The notes under the pieces are model-generated. The model saw only the letters and a program-made list of their open reading frames with translations, had not been told where the DNA came from and ran no database searches. A stretch of 43,266 bases of DNA from Bacillota bacterium (lineage in GTDB: Bacteria; Bacillota; Bacilli; Paenibacillales; Paenibacillaceae). Positions within the stretch are counted from its first letter, which is position 1. Each line of letters opens with the position of its first letter. Shown one piece after another: positions 8,552 through 16,339 of this stretch. A program made the position numbers and the translations under genes. The stretch lies in NCBI GenBank assembly GCA_023433615.1, contig JAEZCJ010000185.1, positions 1 to 43,266 of the forward strand. Reading direction: 5' to 3'.

Positions 8552-9721
8552 TCACTTGGATTCATGAACGATCAGTTCGGAGGCGGACGCATTCGAACCT
8601 GCGAAACGGAGCATGCGAGCCCCCTCCTCATTCAGAGCGTTTAGCGCTTGACGTGGGAGCTCGAGGAATGGTTCGATGTGCAGAACGTCTCCCTTACGCC
8701 CGCTCGTCAATCTCCAAGTACCGGCGACGAAGCCGTCGATGAGAAAGGTGGCGCGAATGATCCCGTTCGATGTGAACACATGCCTGCGATGTGCCTCATC
8801 CAGGATTCGGCCGCGATCCTTATAGGATAACAGCATATTGTCGAATTCGCCGAGAAACCTCGGTTCGCATGGCGTACCGGCATCAGGTCGCGGGGCATCC
8901 GCCAAATCGAGCAATTCCTCGCCTCGTTCGTTACGAAATGCGATCAGTTCCGGACGAAGCGTCCGAATAATTGCATCCATCCGCGTCAGGCCTGACCAGA
9001 CCTGAATATCTTTCACTGTTGCCGGCCCGAATGCGGCCAAGTACTTCCGAACGAGCCATTCCGGCTCAGGAGACGCGGAGAGCGGTTCGCCGAGCCATGC
9101 CGCGACTGACGTATGCACAGCTTGACCGCTCTCGCCCCATACTCCCCGCGGCGGCGTCTGTACGAGCGGGACCTTATTCCGAACCACTGCCGCTGCAGCT
9201 TCCGGATCGAGTCCCGTCCACAGCTCGCGCAGCTGCATGCCGAGCTCATTGAATGTCATGGGCTTCTTGTCGACCAGTTCTCTACCCGCTGCAGCTAACG
9301 CTTCTTGGTCGATCCCGATCAGCTTTTTGCCGAAGGCTCCCTTCAGACTGCGATCCATGACGGGCTGCAGCAACGGACGCAGCCGTAACGCCTCACGCGC
9401 GGAGACGAGATGCAAGGTCGAACGCATCAGCGCCATGCGTACGACCTGTCTGTCATGCAACAAGTCGGATAGTGCATCCTGCCGAAAATCCTCGATCCGC
9501 GACCACAGCCCGTAATACGGGGCATGCGGAGATTGCGCCTGCAACCCGCCCAGCTTCTCTACGGCCTCCAAGACGGGAAGCTTCACGCGATGAAGCAGCA
9601 TTTGCCTTGCCAGCAATGCACGATTCAACTCGCGGTTGCTGAGCAATTTGCCTGTCGCGGTACCGGCATCGGCCTTCGTATTCTGCAAACGATTCGCGTT
9701 GCTCATCTGATTCGCTCCCAT
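8552..9721 (-). CDS. AlkZ-like winged-helix DNA glycosylase (HTH_42)
   Basis: The 389-residue protein belongs to the HTH_42 family (PF06224), which includes E. coli YcaQ/AlkX and Streptomyces AlkZ. These glycosylases remove bulky or crosslinked bases such as nitrogen-mustard and azinomycin adducts. The key motif is visible: LGGLQAQSPHAPYYGLW places Gln-Ala-Gln at residues 61-63, the QxQ form seen in AlkZ, while YcaQ uses QxD. Three winged-helix modules and a C-terminal beta barrel are expected for this length, and the C-terminal GRILDEAHRRHVF and DGFVAGTW segments fit. Either ATG at 9721 or at 9706 could be used; the second has GGGAG 8 bases upstream. Stand-alone, QxQ-type members sometimes protect antibiotic producers. 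Here no DNA-damaging biosynthetic cluster is visible. Confidence 0.8.
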   Translation of the reverse strand: MGANQMSNANRLQNTKADAGTATGKLLSNRELNRALLARQMLLHRVKLPVLEAVEKLGGLQAQSPHAPYYGLWSRIEDFRQDALSDLLHDRQVVRMALMRSTLHLVSAREALRLRPLLQPVMDRSLKGAFGKKLIGIDQEALAAAGRELVDKKPMTFNELGMQLRELWTGLDPEAAAAVVRNKVPLVQTPPRGVWGESGQAVHTSVAAWLGEPLSASPEPEWLVRKYLAAFGPATVKDIQVWSGLTRMDAIIRTLRPELIAFRNERGEELLDLADAPRPDAGTPCEPRFLGEFDNMLLSYKDRGRILDEAHRRHVFTSNGIIRATFLIDGFVAGTWRLTSGRKGDVLHIEPFLELPRQALNALNEEGARMLRFAGSNASASELIVHESK

Positions 9722-9749
9722 CTTGAATAACCATCCTTGTTATGAATCA

Positions 9750-10916
9750 TTACCGAAATTGTCGGAAGAAAACCCGGATGTCAGGGACGAGAAGATCCGG
9801 CGCATCCATCGCGGCGAAGTGGGTTCCGCGCTCATATTCCGTCCACTGGACGATGTTCGTGTTGTCGCGTTCGGCAAATCGCTTAATCGACTTGAAATCG
9901 TCTCCGAAGACAGCTACCCCCGTCGGCGTCGTATTCGGTCCTGGCTGCGGCTGCACTTGAGGATGCGCATTCTCATAATACAAACGGGAGGATGACTCCG
10001 CTGTATTGGTCAACCAATATAGCGTGACATTCGTCAGGAATGCATCCCTGTCGATATAATCGACATGGTCGCCAAAGCCGGCAAACATTTCGGCTATCCA
10101 AGCAAGCTGACCTGACGGGGAGTCAGTAAGCCCATAAGAGAGAGTCAACGGGCGTGTGGATTGGATCGCATTAAATCCTGCCCGTTCTTGGAAATCGGCT
10201 AAAAATTGAAGCTTCCGCTGATCCTCTTCCGACAAGTCGGCCATCTCGGCCGGATCCCCGGAAGGGAAAGCGAACAGCTGCAGCACATGAATGCCGCGAA
10301 GGCCTTCCGGCTTCTGCATGCCCAGCTCCCTGGACACGAGCGCGCCGCAATCGCTGCCGTGCGAGCCATACTCCGCATAGCCTAAGCGCTTCATGAGGAC
10401 ATCCCACGCTCTCGCGATGCGCGCGATATCCCATCCGGCTTCAAGAATCGGTCCCGAGAACCCGAACCCGGGCACGGATGGGATGACCAAGTGGAACGCC
10501 ATAGCTGGGTCGCCGCCGTGACTGCGCGGGTCGCTGAGCGGGCCGATCAGCTCTAGGAACTCGACAATCGAACTGGGCCATGCATGAGTCAGCAGCAGCG
10601 GAAATGCGTCAGGCTCAGGCGAACGTACATGCATAAAGTGAATGTCGGCACCGTCGATGTTCGTCGTGAATTGCGGATACTCGTTCAGGCGTGTTTCGTA
10701 AATACGCCAATCGTATTCATGCTGCCAATAGGCCGCCAACTCTTTCACGTAATCCAATGACGCCCCATATTTCCATCCGCCTCCGTCTAATCCTTCCGGC
10801 CAACGGGAGCGGGCCAGTCGATCCCGAAGATCCTTAAGCTCTTCTTCGGGTACGGAAATCCGGAATGGCTGAATTTCTGCGCTTACTTCGGCATGTGCAG
10901 CTCCTGAATGGGTCAT
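9750..10916 (-). CDS. Epoxide hydrolase (EHN family alpha/beta hydrolase)
   Basis: The 388-residue protein starts with the epoxide hydrolase N-terminal domain (PF06441), visible as QPFRISVPEEELKDLRDRLA and later DWRIYE. The alpha/beta fold follows, with the oxyanion segment HAWPSS at 111-116, the nucleophile Asp189 in GSHGSDCGA, and the general-base His366 in ERGTHFAAMDAP. It would open epoxides to diols by a covalent ester intermediate. Many bacterial members are cytoplasmic detoxification enzymes; the substrate is unknown. GGAGGA lies 7 bases ahead of the ATG. Its stop is 28 bases from the start of the AlkZ-like glycosylase downstream, so the two probably form an operon. A link to detoxification of alkylating or epoxide compounds is a tempting but unproven reading. 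Confidence 0.85.
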   Translation of the reverse strand: MTHSGAAHAEVSAEIQPFRISVPEEELKDLRDRLARSRWPEGLDGGGWKYGASLDYVKELAAYWQHEYDWRIYETRLNEYPQFTTNIDGADIHFMHVRSPEPDAFPLLLTHAWPSSIVEFLELIGPLSDPRSHGGDPAMAFHLVIPSVPGFGFSGPILEAGWDIARIARAWDVLMKRLGYAEYGSHGSDCGALVSRELGMQKPEGLRGIHVLQLFAFPSGDPAEMADLSEEDQRKLQFLADFQERAGFNAIQSTRPLTLSYGLTDSPSGQLAWIAEMFAGFGDHVDYIDRDAFLTNVTLYWLTNTAESSSRLYYENAHPQVQPQPGPNTTPTGVAVFGDDFKSIKRFAERDNTNIVQWTEYERGTHFAAMDAPDLLVPDIRVFFRQFR

Positions 10917-10974
10917 GTGAACATCCTCCTCGAATTGGTTCGTTTAGGTATCGTGCTTACAATACCAATACTAA

Positions 10975-11012
10975 CGCAGTCACCCTGACAACATGATGTC
11001 AGGGTGACTGCG
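10975..11012 (-). terminator. Strong hairpin, probable terminator
   Basis: A perfect 16-base-pair stem (CGCAGTCACCCTGACA and its complement) with a 6-base loop lies between the dehydratase stop and the epoxide hydrolase start. The minus-strand flank after it is only modestly T-rich, and TTTT lies on the other side (11017-11020), so termination in either direction is possible. Confidence 0.55.
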
Positions 11013-11052
11013 CGGGTTTTCGAATTATAGAATTTTATGAGCCCATGTCTAC

Positions 11053-12261
11053 TTAAGGTCTTGCAGGCGTGCCGTCAGGCCGGCGCGCAAGCGTCCACTC
11101 CGGCAGCTTATTCACGCACGGATACTTTTCGGCCTCGCGTTCATTGATGTCGATACCCAGGCCCGGCTTATCGTTCACGTATGCGAATCCGTCACGCACC
11201 TCCGGACAGCCTGGGAATACTTCGCGTGTCACATCCGATGGACCGTACCATTCCTGGATGCCGAAATTATGCGAGCTCAAGTCCAAGTGCAGATTGGCCG
11301 CATGTCCGACCGGCGACACGTCGCCCGGACCGTGCCAAGCCGTTCGTACCCCGAACGCTTCGCACAGAATCGCCAGCTTGCGGGCAGGCGTCAAGCCGCC
11401 GATGGCGCTGATATGGACGCGGATGAAGTCGATCAGTTGATTGCGAATCAGCGGCAGCCATTCTCCGGGATGCACGAACAGTTCGCCCATCGCGATCGGC
11501 GTCGCGCATTGGCTGCGGATGTGCCGGAACCAGTCCAGATCCTCGGGCGCAAGCGGATCCTCGAGGAAGAACAGCCGATACGGCTCTAGCTGCTTCGCCA
11601 AGCGAACCGCTTCGATCGGCGCAATCCGTTCGTGGATATCATGGATGAGCTCGATCTCGAATCCGAACTTCGAACGGATGTGCTCGAACAGTCTTGGCAC
11701 GCTGCGCGCATAGGCATCCGGGTCATAATAGGCGCCCCTAGCCGCCCCTTCCGGCGTATGCATCGATGCTTGCTTACCGCCGTACAGCCCCCATTGACAG
11801 CGAATGTATTTGTACCCTTGCTCCAGGTAACGGCTCACATTCTCCTCGACCTGCGACAGCTCGAAGCCGTCAGCATGCCGGTAGACAGCCGCTGCTTCGC
11901 GAACCTTGCCGCCGAGCAGTTCATAGACCGGCATGCCGGCGAGCTTGCCCTTAATATCCCACAGCGCCATATCGACACCGGATAGCGCATTGTTGAGCAC
12001 CGGCCCGTTACGCCAATAGGCACTTACCATTGCGCTCTGCCAGATATCCTCGATTCTGCGAGGATCCTTGCCGATCAGGAACGGCTTCAAGTATTCCTCG
12101 ATCGCCGTCGCAACGGCAAGGTAGCGCTGCGTGAACGTCGCGCAGCCCAGGCCGTATAGACCTGGCTCATTCGTCTCGATCTTGACGACGACCAGATTGA
12201 TGCCCTCCGGCGCCGTCAGAATCGTCTTCACGTCGCGTATCGCGAGTTGTTCCATCTGCAT
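11053..12261 (-). CDS. ManD/RspA-like sugar-acid dehydratase (enolase superfamily)
   Basis: This protein of about 402 residues resembles mannonate dehydratase ManD and E. coli RspA. Metal ligands and catalytic residues fall almost exactly at ManD positions: Asp208 and His210 in HDIHER, Glu234 in FFLEDPL, Glu260 in MGELFVHPGEW, and His310 in TAWHGPGDVSP. The N-terminal capping domain shows IEDIWQ, ALSGVDMALWDIKGK and VYELLGGK. It should dehydrate an aldonic acid such as D-mannonate or D-gluconate to a 2-keto-3-deoxy acid. The ATG at 12261 follows GAGGGA and fits the family length; an ATG 15 codons upstream lies inside the preceding gene. It is the second gene of an operon with the dehydrogenase that ends 22 bases upstream, which suits stepwise hexuronate or sugar-acid degradation. 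Confidence 0.8.
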   Translation of the reverse strand: MQMEQLAIRDVKTILTAPEGINLVVVKIETNEPGLYGLGCATFTQRYLAVATAIEEYLKPFLIGKDPRRIEDIWQSAMVSAYWRNGPVLNNALSGVDMALWDIKGKLAGMPVYELLGGKVREAAAVYRHADGFELSQVEENVSRYLEQGYKYIRCQWGLYGGKQASMHTPEGAARGAYYDPDAYARSVPRLFEHIRSKFGFEIELIHDIHERIAPIEAVRLAKQLEPYRLFFLEDPLAPEDLDWFRHIRSQCATPIAMGELFVHPGEWLPLIRNQLIDFIRVHISAIGGLTPARKLAILCEAFGVRTAWHGPGDVSPVGHAANLHLDLSSHNFGIQEWYGPSDVTREVFPGCPEVRDGFAYVNDKPGLGIDINEREAEKYPCVNKLPEWTLARRPDGTPARP

Positions 12262-12283
12262 GCTGCATTCCCTCGTTTCGTGG

Positions 12284-13069
12284 CTAGGTTGTCCCCCAAG
12301 GGGCATTGTCCGTACGGGTCACGCTCTCCGGCATGCCAGGCAGGATCAACCCGCCGTCTACGCGCAGCGTAATACCCGTGACATAAGATGCTGCATCCGA
12401 ACAGAGATAAGCGACCGCCTCGGCCACATCCTCCGGCTGACCCATCCGGCCGAGCGGAATTCTAGGGCCCAACGCTTCATAGAAGGCATTGGTGTCCCTT
12501 ACTTGTATCGCGCCCGGCGCAACCGCGTTGATCCGGATACCGTGCGATGCATATTCCAGGGCAATCGACTGGATCGACCGATCCATGGCCGCCTTCATGC
12601 CGCCGTAGACGGCGTCCAGCGGATAGGCTCGCGTACCTCGAGACGAAGTAATCTGAACGAGGCGGCCTTGTACGCCTTTCTCGATCATATGTCGCCCGAG
12701 CTGACTGAAGAGCAGCATTGGCGTCCGATAGAGCAAGGCATACAATTGATCGATATCTTCGGCGTTCATTGCCGTCATGCTGCTGAAACGCGCGACGCCT
12801 GCATTGCTCACAAGCACTTCGATCGTGCCGAAAGCATCGATCGCCTCATCGATCAGCCTGCCCGGCGCGTCGGCATGCGTAAGATCGCACTGCCGCACGA
12901 CACACGCGCGGCCATAGGCGCGAATCTGATTATCGACTTTCGCCATCTCATCCGGCTCATTCAAATGCGTCAACACAAGATCATAGCCCAATGAGGCGAG
13001 CTTCAGCGCAATGCCCTTGCCAATTCCCGTGCTAGCTCCCGTGACGATTGCCGTACGTCTCTTCGACAC
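12284..13069 (-). CDS. Short-chain dehydrogenase/reductase (SDR)
   Basis: This classical SDR of about 261 residues has the cofactor motif TGASTGIG at residues 10-17, NAG in the central sheet, and the catalytic Ser, Tyr and Lys in ITSSRG and YGGMK. It ends with the usual VTGITLRVDGG. It should oxidise or reduce a sugar or sugar acid with NAD(P). The start is placed at GTG 13069, 7 bases after a GGAGGTG run, which gives the N-terminus (M)SKRRTAIVTG; an ATG at 13084 is also possible. Earlier starts are excluded by the promoter at 13109-13137. It leads the operon with the ManD-like dehydratase. The LacI regulator at 14135-15175 is a candidate controller, as is CcpA. Confidence 0.85.
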   Translation of the reverse strand: MSKRRTAIVTGASTGIGKGIALKLASLGYDLVLTHLNEPDEMAKVDNQIRAYGRACVVRQCDLTHADAPGRLIDEAIDAFGTIEVLVSNAGVARFSSMTAMNAEDIDQLYALLYRTPMLLFSQLGRHMIEKGVQGRLVQITSSRGTRAYPLDAVYGGMKAAMDRSIQSIALEYASHGIRINAVAPGAIQVRDTNAFYEALGPRIPLGRMGQPEDVAEAVAYLCSDAASYVTGITLRVDGGLILPGMPESVTRTDNAPWGTT

Positions 13070-13108
13070 ATCCACCACCTCCATGCTGTCCCATGGCACA
13101 TCGCTTCG

Positions 13109-13137
13109 ATTGTATCCGCTTACAGCTATTGTGACAA
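13109..13137 (-). promoter_or_regulatory. Promoter of the sugar-acid operon with built-in operator
   Basis: On the minus strand TTGTCA (13137-13132), 17 bases and TACAAT (13114-13109) make a strong sigma-A promoter. The last part of the spacer and the -10 region overlap TGTAAGCGGATACA (13124-13111), one mismatch from the Bacillus catabolite-responsive element consensus TGWAANCGNTNWCA. A LacI-family protein, either CcpA or the local regulator, binding there would block the promoter. This fits a catabolic operon repressed when better sugars are present. Confidence 0.65.
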
Positions 13138-13271
13138 GACAGCGAATTACATGTCTATACACAATATTATGGGCGTTCAATCATAGCCATGGTCAAATTG
13201 TCTTCTGACATGTCATAATAGTCTCTAGCTATTCTCAATTCGATTATTCCCGAACGACAGGAGATCACGCA

Positions 13272-14120
13272 ATGACAGTAGTTGACCAATCCTTCCGCGA
13301 TCGTGGCCTGCTCGCAGATTGCGAGTCCTGCTTCGGCTTATGCTGCGTAGCGTTACCGTACGCCCGGTCATCCGACTTTGCGATGGACAAGGCCGCCGGC
13401 CAACCTTGCCGCAACCTGCAGGATGACTATCGCTGCGGCATACACGCTGATCTGCGGCAGCATGGCTTCCGTGGCTGCACGGTGTATGATTGCTTCGGCG
13501 CCGGACAGAAGGTATCCCTACACACCTATGGCGGCCGCGATTGGCGGCAGCACCCCGACATCGCGAAGCAGATGTTCGAGGTATTCCCGTTCATGCGGCA
13601 TCTCCATGAATTGCTCTGGTACTTAACCGAAGCGCTGACCATGCAGGCGGCTCAAGCCATTCATGACGAGCTGCGGACGATGCTGGACGATACGGAACGC
13701 ATGACGCAATTAGAGCCCGAAGCCATGCTGGAGCAGGACATTGCGTCACACCGGGCAACAGTCAATGCTTTGCTGTTGCGGACCAGCGAGCTTGTCCGAG
13801 CGGCGACGATACGTCAATTGAATGGACACTCCGGACGACGAAGAAGCTATGATCGAGGAGCGGACTTAATAGGAGCCAAGCTACGAGGAGCTGATCTGCG
13901 CGGGGCCAATCTCAGGGGGGCGTATCTTATTGCGGCCGATCTTCGAGAGGCCGACCTTCGGGGGGCCGACCTGATCGGAGCCGATATGCGCGATGCTGAC
14001 TTTCGAGGAGCGGACTTGACCGGCAGCCTCTTCCTTATACAAGCACAGCTCAACGCCGCGAAGGGCGACAATACGACGAAGCTGCCGCCTGCCTTATCTC
14101 GCCCGTCCCATTGGCTGTGA
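13272..14120 (+). CDS. Cys-rich YkgJ-like and pentapeptide-repeat fusion protein
   Basis: The 282-residue protein has two unlike parts. Residues 17-74 hold eight cysteines (17, 20, 24, 25, 46, 55, 69, 74), including DCESCFGLCC, in a pattern like the metal-chelating YkgJ domain (PF03692). After a helical middle, residues 197-254 form at least eleven pentapeptide repeats of the A(D/N)LxxAxL type (GADLRGANLRGAYL), which fold as a right-handed square beta-helix. Pentapeptide proteins sometimes mimic DNA and protect gyrase, but most have unknown roles. The gene is the only plus-strand one here; AGGAG lies 8 bases before its ATG. No function is assigned. A metal-binding head on a beta-helix scaffold is all the sequence shows. 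Confidence 0.7.
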   Translation: MTVVDQSFRDRGLLADCESCFGLCCVALPYARSSDFAMDKAAGQPCRNLQDDYRCGIHADLRQHGFRGCTVYDCFGAGQKVSLHTYGGRDWRQHPDIAKQMFEVFPFMRHLHELLWYLTEALTMQAAQAIHDELRTMLDDTERMTQLEPEAMLEQDIASHRATVNALLLRTSELVRAATIRQLNGHSGRRRSYDRGADLIGAKLRGADLRGANLRGAYLIAADLREADLRGADLIGADMRDADFRGADLTGSLFLIQAQLNAAKGDNTTKLPPALSRPSHWL

Positions 14121-14134
14121 TGCCGGGTGGCTTG

Positions 14135-15175
14135 TCAGCTCGAAATCGTGCTTCTGGCCAGAGCGGCAGCATACTGGTCGCGAACGACGGGCTCGCCGTA
14201 GATCGATGTTTTCTCGCTTGCGGGATGTCGGTTGCGTATCCGCCACAGCAGCTGATCGACGGCTCGCATCCCCATTAATTCCATATGGACGTCGACCGTT
14301 GCGAATATAGGATGCGAGCCGCATGTATTATCGAAGCCCGTAACCGCGCAATCCTCCGGGACGTTAATTCCCCGTCTACCCAACTCATCGATCAGGAACT
14401 GGGCGGTCGTATCGTTCACGCAGACGAACAATTCCGGCAGTTCATCCAGCTCAAGCCGTGGAATCAACTGGTGCAGCTCGTCCGCCTCCGGACCATGCAG
14501 GAGCGGATCCTGCTTCCATTCGATTCCGTAGCTCTCCAGCGTGGTCCGGTAAGCGAGCCATCGCTCGAAATAACTGTGCGCGCCGGAGATGTTGCCTACG
14601 AATTGAAAGCTCTTATAGCCTCTGCTTACGAGCCTCGTCATCAGATCCCGCATGCAGTAATAATTGTCGGTCTGCACGGTATCGCATGGAAAGGCGGGAT
14701 CCGTGTGATCGACCATGACGACGGGGATGTCCGTCTGGCCGATGTCGAGCAAGATCGGCGTCGATATCGTGCCGATCGTGATCACGCCTTGGATCACTTC
14801 GGGCTTGACGAGCGAGAAGACATGATCTCTGGACGGCTCGGTCAGTGTCAGGATATCGATGCCCTTCTGATTCAATCTTGCCGAGATGCCTTCGAACACA
14901 GGTCCCCAATATACCGAATTCTTATTCTGGTAGCGTATGTTCGGGAACAGAATGACGACCGTCCCCGGCAGATCCCTACTGAAGGAATCGACCAATTCGC
15001 CGGTGAAGCGCTTCGGCTCGTGATTCTGGAAGTACCCGAGCTCACCCGCTACCTTCAGAATCCGTTCACGCGTCGCCGCGCTGACGCCGCTCTTTCCTGT
15101 GAGGGAACGCGAGACTGCGAATTTGGACACGCCAGCCATATCGGCAATTTCTTGAATAGTTACTTTCCCTCTCAT
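14135..15175 (-). CDS. LacI-family transcriptional regulator
   Basis: This protein of about 346 residues opens with a LacI helix-turn-helix (IQEIADMAGVSKFAVSRSLT) and hinge (GVSAATRERILKVAGELGY). The ligand-binding domain includes VVMVDHTDPAFPCDTVQTDN and ends AVTGFDNTCGS. The ATG at 15175 is preceded by GGTGGAGAT at a good distance, and the helix-turn-helix follows directly; an ATG 23 codons upstream would add a non-family leader. It lies about 1 kb from the SDR-dehydratase operon, separated by one convergent gene, and may repress it through the operator at 13111-13124. The ligand is unknown, most likely a sugar acid if that link is right. Confidence 0.88.
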   Translation of the reverse strand: MRGKVTIQEIADMAGVSKFAVSRSLTGKSGVSAATRERILKVAGELGYFQNHEPKRFTGELVDSFSRDLPGTVVILFPNIRYQNKNSVYWGPVFEGISARLNQKGIDILTLTEPSRDHVFSLVKPEVIQGVITIGTISTPILLDIGQTDIPVVMVDHTDPAFPCDTVQTDNYYCMRDLMTRLVSRGYKSFQFVGNISGAHSYFERWLAYRTTLESYGIEWKQDPLLHGPEADELHQLIPRLELDELPELFVCVNDTTAQFLIDELGRRGINVPEDCAVTGFDNTCGSHPIFATVDVHMELMGMRAVDQLLWRIRNRHPASEKTSIYGEPVVRDQYAAALARSTISS

Positions 15176-15330
15176 TCGCTCGATCTCCACCTGACTACAG
15201 TTTGTGCAATAATTCCCTATTAAACTTAATAATAACAAGAACATCTTACATGTCTTTTACTAAATATCCTTCTACATCCTTACCATAGTTTAGAACATTT
15301 GTTCCCAATTGTAAAGTTTTACCTTGAATG

Positions 15331-15361
15331 AAATAAAACTGCCCCTCGGAAGTGGGGCAGT
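15331..15361 (-). terminator. Rho-independent terminator after the P-loop gene
   Basis: Read on the minus strand, ACTGCCCC pairs with GGGGCAGT across an 8-base loop, followed by TTTTATTT. It lies about 40 bases past the stop codon of the gene at 15403-15951. Confidence 0.75.
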
Positions 15362-15402
15362 ATCCATCTGCGAGAGGACAGCGCTTTCGTACCGGCATAG
15401 CT

Positions 15403-15951
15403 TCAGCGTTTCAATATTCGTTGAATAATCCGCGCGATAACGGCTGGCACATCTTCGCTGCTCCTGATCGTAATGAAATGATCGGACTCGCCGGCTTCCG
15501 GCGCTACCGCCGACTGTTGCCTCGCAAGCACATCCTCGAAAGTCGCGGCGCTCCGGAATATGGCCTTGCTACGTTGACTCTCAGCCACGCGAATTTGAAG
15601 CTCATGTTCCGGAATGTCGAAGTAGACGAGTAGGCTCGTGAACGCGTTGCCGCGAAAATAGTCAATCAATTCCGCTCTGCCTCGCCGATCGAGATTGGAA
15701 TTGCAGAGGATCAGATGCGAATCGGTCTGACGCACGGCATAGTCGACAATCGCTTGCGTGACGGCGTATTTCAGCGTGTTAGGTCCTTCCTTCGGACGAA
15801 GCTTCAAGTAATGCGCGTTAACGAATGCCGCATGGTTGTCTTGGTCGATAACGATCGAATTCTCCAATTGCTCTTCTAATGCATGTGCGAATGTCGTCTT
15901 CCCGCTATGTGTCTTGCCGACCGTCAGGATCACGAATCGATCTGTCCGCAT
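15403..15951 (-). CDS. P-loop ATPase, kinase-like
   Basis: The 182-residue protein begins with a Walker A motif (VGKTHSGKTTFA, about residues 11-22), then VIDQDNHA as a likely catalytic or lid-proximal Asp, and HLILCNSNLDRRGR as the Walker B-like strand with a sensor region. This is the compact fold of small-molecule kinases and zeta-toxin-like proteins, annotated in related genomes as ATP-binding protein. It would phosphorylate a small substrate or act as an NTP-dependent switch; the substrate is not visible. GGAGG lies 7 bases ahead of its ATG, and a terminator follows, so it seems to be a single-gene unit. Confidence 0.7.
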   Translation of the reverse strand: MRTDRFVILTVGKTHSGKTTFAHALEEQLENSIVIDQDNHAAFVNAHYLKLRPKEGPNTLKYAVTQAIVDYAVRQTDSHLILCNSNLDRRGRAELIDYFRGNAFTSLLVYFDIPEHELQIRVAESQRSKAIFRSAATFEDVLARQQSAVAPEAGESDHFITIRSSEDVPAVIARIIQRILKR

Positions 15952-15975
15952 ATATACCTCCGTTGAAGCGGTTGT

Positions 15976-16250
15976 CTACAGCTTGAATCCGAAGCATCGA
16001 TACTGATGGACTTGCTCGAATCCCAGGCGCAACGCCAACCTATTCGATGCTTCATTGCTCTGTTCGCAGTCCCAATACGGCGTGAATCCATTCTGGATCA
16101 TATCGCTCACTGTCAGACTTGCTAGATAAGATCCTACTCGCTTTCGATGGTACTTCGGAAGTGAATTAATCCATTCATATACAGAATAACAGAATATGGT
16201 TGCCAAATTCGGTATAAAACAGTTAAAGTTATTCGTTACCCGCTGAAATC
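15976..16250 (-). pseudogene. GNAT acetyltransferase C-terminal remnant
   Basis: Reading leftward, LPKYHRKRVGSYLASLTVSD and then GFTPYWDCEQSNEASNRLAL plus RLGF are the acetyl-CoA-binding helix and the C-terminal core of a GNAT acetyltransferase, related to PF12746. The upstream part of the same frame is not GNAT-like, has no proper ribosome binding site and runs into the 3' end of the anti-sigma gene. The N-terminal half of the enzyme has therefore been lost or frameshifted. Confidence 0.65.
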
Positions 16251-16339
16251 GATCCATCACGAATAATCGCTGCGCCTGTGCCGGCGCAGCGATTGCCATG
16301 TCGAGGTCGGCGTCTCCTGCCCGCTCAAGCCTCAGACAA

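Noticed and set aside
14285..15223. Long plus-strand frame opposite the second LacI gene
   Set aside because: It is antisense to a clear LacI gene and rich in Arg/Asp in the way of shadow frames.
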